Assembly (NCBI GenBank): GCA_003116875.1
Contig: BCKT01000010.1
Coordinates: forward strand, 967,342 to 1,031,341
Source: Takashimella koratensis
Lineage: Eukaryota > Basidiomycota > Tremellomycetes > Trichosporonales > Tetragoniomycetaceae
DNA length: 64,000 bases
Reading direction: 5' to 3'
The translations under genes and the position numbers were made by a program. The notes beneath the pieces were generated by a model, which was not told the origin of the DNA, searched no databases, and was given only the letters and a program-made list of their open reading frames with translations. This document shows positions 12,401 to 23,542 of the stretch, in pieces (position 1 is the first letter of the stretch; each line of letters starts with the position of its first letter).

Positions 12401-14784
12401 ATGTCGGGCCTCGCACTGCCCAACATCAAACGACCTGTTGGTCTTGCTCTTCCAACCCTCGCGCAAGCGCCTACTCTCACTGCCGATTCTCCCGCCCCTC
12501 TATCCGCAACAACCCCTGTCCTCTCCTCGCACACTCTCCCCACACCCGCCTCTACCTCTGTGGGCACGTCCGCACCTCGCCGGGCTTCCGCTGTTTCCGA
12601 CCCCAAGGCCAACAGCACCTCGGCGCGCGTGGTTTCACCCTCTCCTTCGCCCGAGCCCGAGGGGGACGATGATGGCGATGGCGACGACGACGACGCAGCC
12701 GGCGGATCAGGGTCGAAGAAGAGTAAAAGTAAGAAGAAGAAGGCAGGAGGTGCGGGCGCAGGAGCGGCATCTGGAGGCGCAGGCGCATCAGGAGCAGGAG
12801 CAGCCGCGGCGGATCCCACAGTAAAGCAGGAGTATCGGTATAGTAGTGAAATCGCACAGATGGTGAGTGACTGGGTTGGGACGAAGAGAGAAACGGGCAA
12901 TAGGTTGGCAGGGACGCAAATGGAGGCGGTGGACATGATGTAGATTGCGAGACTCGACGGCCCATTCAAACAATCAACACCACCAGTCATGATACTGACC
13001 TCCCACTCTTCATGGCAGATGTTCGTCTTCGGTGAAGTACAGGACCCGCTACCAGATACTGTCCGGCTCGTTGAAGACATTGTCCGTGGCCAGATCATCG
13101 AGATTGTGCGTACCGACTCTGAACCCTCCCCCTGCCCTCCCCTTGCCCTCCCCCCCCCCACACAACCAACCCTCACCCAATACTCTTTCCCGACCCCTAC
13201 TGACCATCGCAGATCACGCGAGCAAGACTCCTCACTCATCTCCGATCATCGCGCTTCCTCTCCGCCGAAGACCTCATCTTCCTTATTCGTGACGACCGGG
13301 GTAAAGTGAACCGGCTACGCACTTACCTCAGTTGGAAAGATGTTCGGAAGCGCGCCAAGGAGGATGAGGAAGGCGGGGACGTGGATATGGACGATGCTGG
13401 TGAGTCTGGCTCTTGAGCTACAGAAAATTGCAGTGCCGGCGGCTGGTTACGAGCTTTGACCGGTGGTGGTGATGAGCGTGGGCATAAGCATAAGTTTGAG
13501 CAGAAGCTAACTCCCCAGCAGAGAAGAACGCGGCAAAGGGGCGGAAACCAATCGTTAAACTACCTTGGGAACTCTTGACTCCCTTCTCCGATTTCCTGCG
13601 CACGCTTCCCAGCCAGACCGGCCGAGCGGAGGAGGAAGAAGAAGAGGACGAGGATGAGATGCAGGCGTATCAGGATAGTATGCAGCGATTACGAGTAAGT
13701 CAAAATTTGGTCCGGCCATGGTTTCGTTGTATCTGCTTGACTACCCTCATCCCTTTATCCTACAAACATCGCTTCTCCCCTTTACCCTGCTTTCTTGTTC
13801 TCGCATCATGTCTTCTACGCTCCTGATTGCGTTTTGCCCAAGCACCTGTGCTGACCACTCGCAGGACGCCGACGAGATCACGAAGAAGATGACAAAGGAC
13901 GAGTATGTGCATTACTCTGACTGTCGACAAGCTTCCTTCACCTACCGTAAAGGTCAGTCAGAGTCTCCTATCCACCTCTCATCTTCTTTTTTCACTCGCT
14001 CCTTTCCCTGGTTCTCTCTCTTTACAAACTTTCCATTCAAACCACATACTGATGACCCTCCCTTTCTTCAACACTTCACCCTGACTCGTCTTTCTTCGTT
14101 TGCCGCGCAGCTCGTCGATTCCGCGACTTTATCAACTTTGGCGCATACCTCGACGTCCGTCCCAACGACGATATTATCGACATTCTTGGATTCCTTGCGT
14201 TCGAGATGGTCCGATCGCTCTGTGTCACCGCACTCGAGGTGCGAGAACAGCTTGCGCAGTCTGCGCCTTCGGCAAGCGGGACGACCAGCGGCGGTGCAGG
14301 TGTCGGTGGAGTCGGCGGGAGCAACGGCGCTGCATCTTCATCGGTGACGAGGAAACCATCGACTTTGTCGCCATCAAAGCGAAAGGCGACGATCAACGCT
14401 GCAGGTGAGGAAGATGACTCGCCGACGAAACGCGCCAAGGTCGATGCAGCGACTATCGTCATGTCGCCTGAAGATTCGACCAAGTCTCTTCCAGCAGCCA
14501 GTGGATCTGCACCTCCACCCACCGCAATGGGCACGAGCGCTGGCGCCGGGCCAAGTGCAACAGGAGCTGCGTCCTCTTCTCACCCTCACTCGCATAGTCA
14601 CGCACACACACATGGTCCAGCAAGGTCCCTCTTCGCTCCTCCTCCAAGCGCGAGGCAACCTCTCCTCCCCAGTCACGTACTCCAAGCTTTTGCCCAAATC
14701 CAGCGTAAACAAGCCGCCAATAGGGTCGGTGGGATGCGTAGCTGGCGAGGCGGGATCACCCGTGGTCGAGTCGCTTTGATCTAG
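12401..14784 (+). CDS. SPT3: SPT3, SAGA histone-fold subunit (TFIID-18 domain)
   Basis: SPT3 is the SAGA subunit that delivers TBP to promoters. The deduced protein is 557 aa (exons 12401-12862, 13019-13105, 13213-13399, 13519-13694, 13865-13952, 14111-14784, phase-consistent), longer than the yeast and human proteins because of disordered ends. Histone fold 1 runs from YSSEIAQM through VEDIVRGQIIEI to RFLSAEDLIFLIRDD and KVNRLRTYLSWKDVRK. The second half has RRFRDFINFGAYLD then DDIIDILGFLAFEMV, the intramolecular partner fold. Flanks: a Lys-rich and Gly/Ala-rich N-terminal segment and a C-terminal tail with a His run and a KRKA basic patch. The intron 3 acceptor is NAGNAG (exon 4 at 13519 or 13522). 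Confidence 0.95.
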
Positions 14785-15136
14785 TCTTGTCGCCTCTGCT
14801 TTTGGTTCAGAACTTGATGTTTGCTATGGGGAGTATATACAGTTCAACACGTTATACCACCCCCTCACTATTTTCTTGGTCACTTTTGTTTTTTGTCACC
14901 TGGTTTTCGAGTAGAAACGAGTGTTGTACACATGCATATGGTTCTCACCCTCTCAGTCGTATCTACACTTGACGGGACATGTTCAGTCCCGACCGCTGTT
15001 CTTTTCCATTACTTCTGCTAGTACGCAACTACCCAACTATCGCGTCGGTTCGTCTTCTGTACCACGAGTTTGGGGCAGTACACCAAACGTTACATCATTT
15101 CCCCACTTCAGACGATGATCGTCACTCCCGACTCGC
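14785..15136. other. Convergent 3' region SPT3 / PSMA3
   Basis: T-rich sequence between two converging genes, probably both 3' UTRs. No gene seen. Confidence 0.5.
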
Positions 15137-16557
15137 CTAGTCCTCCTCCATACCCTCCTCAAGCGCAGCCTGGGCCTTGGCCTCGGCTTCAGCAAGCAAG
15201 TCTGCGGGGACAGCTTTGTGTTTCCCTCCCGTCTCGGGTGAGACCCAGGTCATCTCAAGTTCAAAGTCCTTGTCTTTGTTGTCATCGTGCACGAGGTAGA
15301 CGCTAAGGTGGGGATTGTGTCAGCTGGTGTCCTTGACCGCGAACCGAAGATTTGAAGTAGATGATATCTTTAATACCACCTCCACTACCTCCACCGCTTC
15401 CACCGCTTCCACCCCACGACGAGAGCAGAGGATCGCGATCTCAAGATCTACAGCCTTCTTGTCTCGTATCCGCCCGAGCCACTCACATTCGAGCAACCTC
15501 CAACACTGCCTCTCTGCACGTAAGTGCTGCCCCTCCATCCGCTTCTTTCGCTACGACCTTCTCCAACTCGGTCTTGGCCAATGCTTTTCCTTTCCCGATC
15601 GCACACGCGCGGTAGCCGTAGTAAACCCCCGAGGGCTCGATACAGAACAGCCGAGGACCAGTCTTGTCGATCCCACCGATAAGTGCCGAGATACCAAAGG
15701 GCCGAACGGAACCGTAGCATGTGTAGGCTTGGACGTAACCCGACAAGCGGTCGGTCATAACCTGAAGCATAGAGAGGGAGTGAATGTTAGTGAATGTCCA
15801 TTAAGTGATTAGATACCGAGATGGTATCGGGGCGATGAGGATTAATAAGAGGGAAACGAGAGACGCGGAAGGAGCGCAATTGACACCAGTCTTTGTCTTT
15901 GGTTCACTTACCTGCGCGGTGATGGGAGCATTGTAATTATCGCGAAAGTTGTAAGCTTCATCTCGACCTCTACTAGCGAGGTGTTTCCCATCCGCCAACA
16001 AACCCGCAGTGGCAAGTCCGAGGTGCTCGTCGATGGACTGTATCCGCCGGTTCGAGCCCTTAACGAGTAGCTTGGAGTGGAGGAGTCGTTCGACGCCGAA
16101 GACGATTCCGTCGGAGCACCGGAGACCGACGGCGACGCTGGAATGGAGAGAAAGGTAGAAGTGAGCAGGGAGAGAGGAAGAATAGGAAGCCAAGGGAATG
16201 GAGTCAGTATAAGTTTGAGGGAGGAGATTGGTGAAATGGGTAAAAAGAGAGAACTAGGGTTGAAGTGTCCCCGCTTGCACGAATGATATCGAGAAAAGCA
16301 TCCAGGAAGGGTGTTCGGCACTCACCCTGCTGCCTCGACAGCCTTGTTGGCGTACTCGACCTGTTCGCAAGCTCATCAGTAACTGATCTTTCTCACTTTC
16401 CAGCTATCCTATCCCTCAATTCGCCTTCTCCTTCACTCCCTCCCCCTCTTTGGTTGCGCGGACAGAGGCCCAAGCACGAAGAACGCACCTGGAACAAACG
16501 GCCGTCGGGGGAATAAGTGGACACGGAGAGGTCGTAGCCTGTACCGATAGAGGACAT
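15137..16557 (-). CDS. PRE10: 20S proteasome alpha7 subunit (PSMA3/PRE10 type)
   Basis: A 256-residue outer-ring subunit of the 20S proteasome. Five exons on the minus strand (16557-16489, 16360-16326, 16137-15912, 15761-15487, 15302-15137) join in phase. It starts [20 protein letters not shown], the alpha-subunit N-terminal gate signature. It continues with [12 protein letters not shown], then [20 protein letters not shown], then [12 protein letters not shown], and then the [10 protein letters not shown] and CAIGKGK motifs typical of alpha7. The acidic C-terminus (EEGMEED) matches the phosphorylatable tail of this subunit. It has no catalytic Thr, as expected of an alpha subunit. It shares a 295-bp promoter gap with NAT9. 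Confidence 0.96.
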
Positions 16558-16852
16558 TGTGAAGTCTGTTGTCGGTGGTTGTGGTGGGTTGGGGCGGTGG
16601 TGAAGAGGGGGGAGGGGGGAGGGGAGGTGGTAGAGACGGAGACGAGGACGGTGACGGTGGGCGATGATGAATCGAAAGACGCGCGTTCAAAAGGGACGGA
16701 GAGTAGTAGAATTGCTTTTAATTCAAAGGCACGGTCTTGAGCATTTTCCCTTTGTCAGTCAACCTCCACCTCTGGGTCTCCTCGCAGATCCTCACTACAC
16801 TCGACTGAAACTTCACGTCCAGCTCTTATCCCAGCCCTCATCCCATCTCATC
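16558..16852. promoter_or_regulatory. Bidirectional promoter PSMA3 / NAT9
   Basis: A 295-base gap between divergent start codons. It is G/A-rich on the PSMA3 side (gaggggggagggggg) and mixed on the NAT9 side. I looked for a proteasome-associated control element and did not see a clear copy. Confidence 0.6.
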
Positions 16853-18069
16853 ATGAGACTCAATGAGAACACGGTCATTTGCGGCGACAAGGTCGTATTG
16901 GTCCCATACAGGTGAGGCTGATCTTCCTTGTCCGAATCCATGCCAGACATCTCCTTACTCGGTCCTTGTTGACTGCCAATTTCCTTCACCTGGTCCGTTT
17001 CTGGCTCGGGCTTTCTTACACTGATCACTTCAACCTGTATCCACCTGCTCACTCTAACGGTTCACCCTCTTCACCGACCCCACGAACTCCCATGAATTCA
17101 GGCGAGAGCACGTCCCCGTAAGCTTATCCTAATTCCATAGGCCACATCACTCACAAAACCATGTCTATGTTCTAGACATACCACGAATGGATGCAGTCCG
17201 AGGAACTGCTCGAACTTACCGCGTCTGAGCCATTAACCCTAGAAGAAGAGTATGAGATGCAGAGTGAGTCCCAACCTTGTTCCGTTACGCATTGTTGGGA
17301 CGATCTATGACCAAAGAGCCATTTGGGCGGAGAACTGACGAAACAATTTTAGGCAAATGGCACCTTGACGAAGACAGTGAGTCATGATTCCTCCTAATTA
17401 TGTACCCGCTTACACACGATACACCTATCGCTGACTCCATCCCACCTCAGAACTCACGTTCATCCTCCTCGCACGACCCGCCGACTACCCAGCATCCTCT
17501 CACCCCGTTATCCCCGCTGAGCGGATACGCGATTGCCGTATGGTTGGAGACGTGAATCTCTTTCTTCCCAATGGTCCACAAGATGACGTCGAGTGTGAGA
17601 TCATGATTGCGAGTGAGTCTAGCCTCCCCTTTGCTATATATATGTCGTGTTGCTCAAGGTCTCGCTCGACTTGCGACTAAACTGGATTTAGATCAGGCGG
17701 ACCGGCGATCAGGATACGCGTTTGACGCTTTGGTCCATTTGTGAGTTTATGACCTCTGCACATTCTGCGACTAAAATATGACCCAACAAGACTGATTCCG
17801 TCCCCAGCCTCAGCTACGTGATCAATGGCCCGCTCCATGTCCAGCCTTCCAATCTCCTTGCGCGGATAGGTGCGAAGAACCACCCATCTATCGCGTTATT
17901 CCAGCGCCTCGGGTTCGAGGTAGTCAAGCATGTCGAGGTCTTTGACGAGGTCGAGATGCGCTGGATCACGGATGTTGACCGATTAGCAGCAGCGGCAGCG
18001 GCAGTTACGACCCGCGAGAGAGTAATAGATGCGCAGACAGTGGAGAAACGGTCATGTGTGTACGAATAA
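16853..18069 (+). CDS. NAT9-like GNAT N-acetyltransferase
   Basis: A GNAT-fold acetyltransferase of 219 residues, the usual length for the NAT9 family (linked to tubulin and microtubule stability in animals). Family motifs: MRLNENTVICGDKVVLVPY at the start, EHVP-TYHEWMQSEELLELTA, SEPLTLEEEYEMQSKW, MVGDVNLFLPNG, an acetyl-CoA loop R-R-S-G-Y-A, and ARIGAKNHPSIALFQRLGF, which is the GNAT motif B. Seven exons: 16853-16911, 17102-17117, 17176-17263, 17353-17376, 17451-17612, 17692-17740, 17808-18069. Two are very small (16 and 24 nt), and the sum is exactly 660 nt. The gene ends 171 bp from the convergent NDUFS5 stop. Confidence 0.93.
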
Positions 18070-18240
18070 GAATTCGTGGTTGATGCAAATGTAAATGTCA
18101 TATCCTATTTCAACCCATCATCTTCCTCTCGAAGCTTTTAATCCTAGCCCCAAGGGAGAGTTCAGATTGTTCTCATAGTATGGAAACAAGGAGAGAAGGT
18201 AGGGTGAGGAAGGGGACCAAAAGCAGAAGGTAGCCGCCGT

Positions 18241-19359
18241 CTACTTGGCCTCGTCGTCAGTTACAAGGCCGAGACTGACGATGACACCCGAAGCCGCCTT
18301 CTCAGCGACTTTACGAGCATCGGCACCCTCGCGAGCCTGTTTTTGGAGAAAGTGCGCCTTGACCTCTTTTGCTCGGGCGATCTGTGTCGTGAGATGGAAC
18401 GGCAAGGGAATGGAAAAGGGAGACGGGGAAGGAGAGAGAGGAGATGGGAAGTGGCAAGTGGGGGAGGGGGGAAAGGGATTCATCAGTGAGTTGTTCAGGA
18501 CGGTGGACAGCGATGGTTGGTGCAGTTAAGAAAGAGAGTGGGGAATGAGTGGAAAGAAGAAAAAGAGAACCCAAACTCACCTCTTTGGTGTGATGGAGAC
18601 ACTCAAGGTAATCATCTCTTGGCGCGACGCAGTCCTGTGGGCTATCGGCGTTGGCGTAGCACTGTTATAGCCAAGGGTAATCCGGATCGGGAGCGTATCG
18701 TGAAAACAAACGAGGTTGAGTATTGGGATAAAATGAGATGCGAGATAGGCGTCAGTCTTTGGGACAAGGGGCAAGAAAGGAGGGAAAAGGTTTCAGTTGG
18801 AGAGGGAAATGGACTGACCTTGCTAAACTCTTGCCAGAAGACGAAACAGCGTGTACGGCCTAGATGGCGAGTTAGTTAGAACAAATCAGCGTCCAGCATT
18901 CTGTACGCCGCGTATCGCTCGTGGGACCTCTTTGCTCCCGACACCTCTCTCGTCTTTCTATTCTCTCCGGTCGCAGGCACTGTGAGATACCAGACGACGT
19001 CGATGCGCTGTCTGAAACCAGACCAGACCAGACCACGGCATGTCTGCCTTGCCTTGTCGACGGGACCACGGATGTCTCCCCTTCGCTAACCAATTCCCCC
19101 TCCCCCTCTCCTCTTGCGTCTTCTCCACCATCATCCCTCTTATCTCCCTGTCACTCAATTCCCACTCCGCCTCGCCCTCCTATCCCGCTATCCCGCCCCG
19201 TCCATAGACCATCTAACCCGCTACGCACCTCCAGTGTAACCGAAACCAGACTAAACAAACAAAATCCGTCAGCTCGTTCCTCCAACTCACACAGCTCGCC
19301 ATTATCCTGCCATGCATGTACCCCCGACGAGGTGCTGAGATCTTGCTTGGACTCACCAT
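18241..19359 (-). CDS. NDUFS5-like complex I subunit (twin CX9C)
   Basis: A small accessory subunit of mitochondrial complex I on the intermembrane-space side, imported by the Mia40 disulfide relay. Exons (minus): 19359-19357, 19250-19229, 18859-18819, 18661-18581, 18381-18241, giving 95 residues. Motifs: SGFGYTGG at the N-terminus, then RCFVFWQEFSKC (first CX9C) and CVAPRDDYLEC (second CX9C), followed by HHTKEIARAK. The first coding exon would be the ATG alone, followed by a GTGAGT donor. An alternative start at 19302 gives a 12-nt first coding exon and a 40-nt intron, which is short for this genome. The family assignment is firm; the start is not. Confidence 0.88.
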
Positions 19360-19620
19360 GGTGGATAGGTGTGAAGGGTGAAGGGGTGAGGTGAGGGATG
19401 GAGAACGAGGAGGGGTTGACCTTCTTGTGGAAGCTGGTTGGTGAGGGTAAAATGGTCCGTTGAGATTGGTGATAACGTGGCAAAGTGGTAGGATCAGAAG
19501 TGGCACTGTTTTAACACGTCATTTACGATTCCTACATGAACGACTAGATGAGACGAGACATGAGATGAAATGCATGCATGCATGGCTGGTCTGGGACACG
19601 TCGGCAGTACTGCGGTAGTA

Positions 19621-22600
19621 TTACCCCCCACCCAGTATCTTCTCCACCATCGCCTGTCGCTTAGGACTCTCTGCAAACAAAGCAGTGACAAGCCCCACCA
19701 ATTCTGTAGGTGTGAAATCGAGCAAGGCGCCTGAATCATACAAGAATGTAATATCGGCCAAGTTGGCAGTCTACACGGGCACGAGGCAATGCGTTAGCCT
19801 TGGTGTGTATCCTTTACAGCTAGGAGCTTGAGGGGAGAGGAGGAGAGCTAGGGGATGGGGGGGAGGAAAGGGGGGGGGGGGGGGGAAGGTGAAAAGGGAC
19901 CTACGAGGATCTCGTTGACGTAGCAGAACTTGAACCAATTCGGTACGTAGAGAGCGATACTACTTGTCTGTAAAGTCAAGGAAACAGCATCAGCACTTAA
20001 CAACTTGGTCAAATAGTGGCCCTTGACTAACCTCGTCACCCTCGACGCTCGTGAACAATTTTTCGAGCCCGATCAACGTCGTCAACAGCTCGTGAAGCCT
20101 CGTCGATTCGACTTCGGTGATATCGCCAAGCGCAAGCACATCGGCCAGGATACGATCGAGAACGTGATTGACCAGTTTCCCGAAGAGGTCAAGGTACATT
20201 GATTTGGGCGCGACGTCCTGTACGTATAACGAAGAAGGGAGCGTGAGGAGAGTTCAAATCAGCATTGGTCCTTTTTCTCTGCTTGGTGCTGAGTAGTGAT
20301 GGGGTTTGGGTAAAGTCAAATTCGAGACTCACCTTGACAAAGACCGATGCGTTCGTGAGGTGCTCAGCGACCTGTGCTATTGCATCTTTACAATTCCGAT
20401 CCACCTGATCGTTCGATGTCCCTTCGAGACGATTGATGCCTGCCAAGAACCCGGCCAATACCTCTTTCTGTCCTGCTGCGAAATCTGTGAAAATCTTGTC
20501 ACCCGTCTGTCCAAACCTCGCCGCGGTCGGAGCGACGTCGAACTTGTCGAGCCCATTCCCAGCTGCGTCAGCCGCGCGGGGCTCCGAGGCTTGGGTGGAG
20601 AGGGCGGAGAGGAGAGGGAGCTGGGAACCGAGGTAGTGGAAGTCGTTGACGAGCTGGACGACGAGGCCTGGGATGTCGGAGATTCGGGACAGGGTTAAAG
20701 AAGGTAGAGTCGCGCGGAATACGTCGAGGGCGTTGACGAGTCCGGCCAACAGATATGGCGAAGCGTGAGCTAGCTGACTGAAAGGATTGTCAGCCAGGTC
20801 GATCACTTCAATCACATAATAGGTCGCCGACTTCACTGCCCTCCACCTCTCAGACTCGCACTCAGAGACACCACGCAGCCACTTTCTCTCCCTTCTGACT
20901 CACGGAAAATCCTGGACCGCTTTGGTATCACGGACATACACCTCGAGCCTAGCGATCAACGCGTCGCAAGCTGTGGACACGCGGTAGACTTCATCCGTTT
21001 GTAACGATTTCTCCTTCAAGACCTTCCTCGGCTGTGTTGCCACTGTCTGTCTCGACTCCGCCTGTATCTGTGTCTGGATTTGCGCCTGAGGTTGTACGTG
21101 ATGCGCATCCTCCCGAGGAGGTGGGACAGGCTCGTCCATTCCCCATCCATCAAACTGCGGCTCAGGTGGAGGTACAGGCTCCACCAGCCCGAAATCGTCC
21201 ACCGCTTCCTCGTGCTTGATCTTGTTCGCTTTCTTGCCCAACTTCCTCGCTTCGCGTGCTGGTTTGGCGGGCTTCTCAACCACCGGTGCGGCAGGCGGAG
21301 GTGCTGGGGTTTCCGAGATATCAAAGTCCCAACCGTCACCGTCTCCTCCATCACTCAGACCTGCAGGTGTCGTTGCTGGCAGGTCCAACGAAGCTCCACC
21401 CTGTGCCTTCTCCCTTTCCTGCTTCTCTTGCTCTTCGTCGAACCCCCATCCGTCGTCCCCAAAGCCACCGTCGTCCGCGTCGCTCTCCGGTGCTGCCGAT
21501 TCCGCCTTGCCGCCGACCTCGGGGACTACGACTTCTGCCGGCGCGTCCACTTCGACCAAAACCGTGACCGATGTCGAGCGGTGTTTCTCCTCCGCCTCCC
21601 AAGCCGGCCACGCCGTAGTGATTAGCCGCTTCACATCGTGGATCAGGAGCTCGTCCTGTTTTACGATCCAGGCGTTGCTCATTCCGCTCTCACGGAAGGT
21701 CGAGAACACCCCTGACTCCGGAGGCATTGACGATTCGCCGCTAATAGTTGCCTCGCACGCAGCGGCGTGGTTCACCGACGCCATCCATGGCGCCAGCCCG
21801 TCCGGGTGATGCGGTATACTTGGTAGTATCAGGTCGTCCAGAACGCTCTTGAACGTTGTGGAGACTAGCCGAGCGATGAATTGAGACCGGTGATTTGGCG
21901 TTTCAGAGGGGTAGGCCGGGAAGACTTGTGCGACAACGAAACGCAATACAGACATGACGTCGTCCAAGATGGCTTCATGTGTTCTTGTCGACTCGATAGT
22001 CATCAGGCGCAAGATACTGAGCTCGTCACTCGAGGTCTCTGTAACGCTCAGCAAGCCAGTGGAGGTCTCGAGAAGTGGTCGAATGAAGTGCCGAAACAGC
22101 CGATCTTGTAGCGGCTGCAACCGCTCAGCGAGTATCCCCAACTGCTCCATCGATACGATCACATCCTTTAGAGAGAATCTTTCCCCTGGGCTATCCACAA
22201 CGTTGGAAGGGAATATTAATGCCGGCTGTTTTTGAGAGCCGCCCGAGGTCACCACAGTCGTTTGGACGAGAACCGAAGCTTGGACAGTTACTGTCGCGGT
22301 ATGGGCGTCGGCGGAGAGATTGGCGAATGAGATTGAACGGTTGAAAGCGTCGAGCATTTGTTCGATCACGATGCTCTGAAGATGAGCGCGGTGAGCCTGG
22401 AAAGGTAACGTCAGCTGTCAGTTGTCTCCCGTGTATAATGCAGGTTCAAACTCAGAGGGGAATGAAAATCTTACATTAATAGAGCGGAAGACCGCGGCTG
22501 ACTCTGCTCCTCCGGCACTCCAATTAACGCTAGCGGCAGGTATCTGCTGCAACTGCGACAACGCAGGCTGTCGACTACCCCTTCCAGCGTAGACTTCAGC

Positions 22601-23267
22601 CTCGAGTGATCGTAGACTGTCAGCGGCGGCTCGGAGAGCCTTGAGACTCTCCACTTGTCGTGCGGCTTTCCGTTGTCTCCGCGCGGCGGAAATGTGTCTA
22701 CTAAGTACCGGGAAGACGGAGTTTGGTGAGCTCTGTATGACCAGGACGCATACCTATTATCAGCTACCGGAACCTACAAGAAAGCCCCGGGAACAGAACA
22801 AGAAGGTGGAGTAAGGTGGATACTGACCTGGTCGCGTAGTTGCCGCATCGAAGAGTCCAGCGCGTGAACAGAGGCCGCCGTCGATTCGCTCTTGGTAGCT
22901 AATTCACTCCCTTGTCGTATATGGCCCGCGATAGTTGGGTATTGCGCCTTGACGAGGGTCGCAATGGAGTTCTAGTTTCCGCCCCAACGTCAGCTTGACA
23001 CTCGTCCTTGATCGCACAAGCAAAAGCCTCGATGATTCAGATGCAGCGGCGACTCACCCTCCTATCCTCGAAAGCGCCTTGCAAAGCATCCCGTGCTCGC
23101 CGGACATGTTTCCGTTTCTCAGATGGTGCCAGCTGTGTAGATGAAGACGCGGTGGACGAGGAAGAGGAAGCGGAGGCTGGGGACGTCGCTAAGACGGGTT
23201 CCAGGAGGCGCAGAGCCTCTTCAATCCCGGGAGCCTGGGACCGCTTCGAGGAAAGCTGACCGTCCAT
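19621..23267 (-). CDS. ZW10/Dsl1-family vesicle tether subunit
   Basis: A subunit of the Dsl1/NRZ complex that tethers Golgi-derived COPI vesicles at the ER (animal ZW10 also works at kinetochores). The N-terminal region is coiled-coil-like and Ser-rich. The middle has long helical segments (20900-22369). The C-terminal part has the ZW10 blocks: DLFGKLVNHVLDRILADVLA, ALGDITEVESTRLHELLTTL, ESPKRQAMVEKILGG. Between middle and C-terminal domains lies an acidic linker with three Trp motifs (DGWGFDEE, DGWDFD, DGWGMDEP). These resemble the coatomer-binding Trp motifs of yeast Dsl1. The final exon is 19770-19621, and the intron before it carries a G homopolymer. The start at 23267 opens a frame with no good upstream ATG. 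Confidence 0.87.
19870..19885. repeat. G homopolymer in ZW10 intron
   Basis: A run of about 16 G residues on the plus strand. Its length is probably unreliable in the assembly. Confidence 0.8.
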
Positions 23268-23542
23268 GGCGAATCAAGACGTGGGGGTCAGAAGAGTAGG
23301 TGAGGCAAGCTGTGTAGGGATGTGGAAGAGAGAGAGAGAGACGAGTAGTAGAGCCAGAGCCAGACTCGCGGCCATGACAATGCAAACAGGGACGGAGGTT
23401 AGACATCTCGGAAACTACACCAAGTCTTTCTCTCCGGACCGCATCCCATGTTTTCAGTTGCTTCACTCGTCGTTGATGTTCACCCTTCGTCCGCCATATC
23501 ACCCCCCTGCCTCAACTCCTCCACCCCTCCATCGTCGACACC
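23268..23542. promoter_or_regulatory. Bidirectional promoter ZW10 / CTNNBL1
   Basis: A 275-base gap between divergent start codons, with a (GA)n patch near 23327-23341. No specific operator recognised. Confidence 0.6.
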
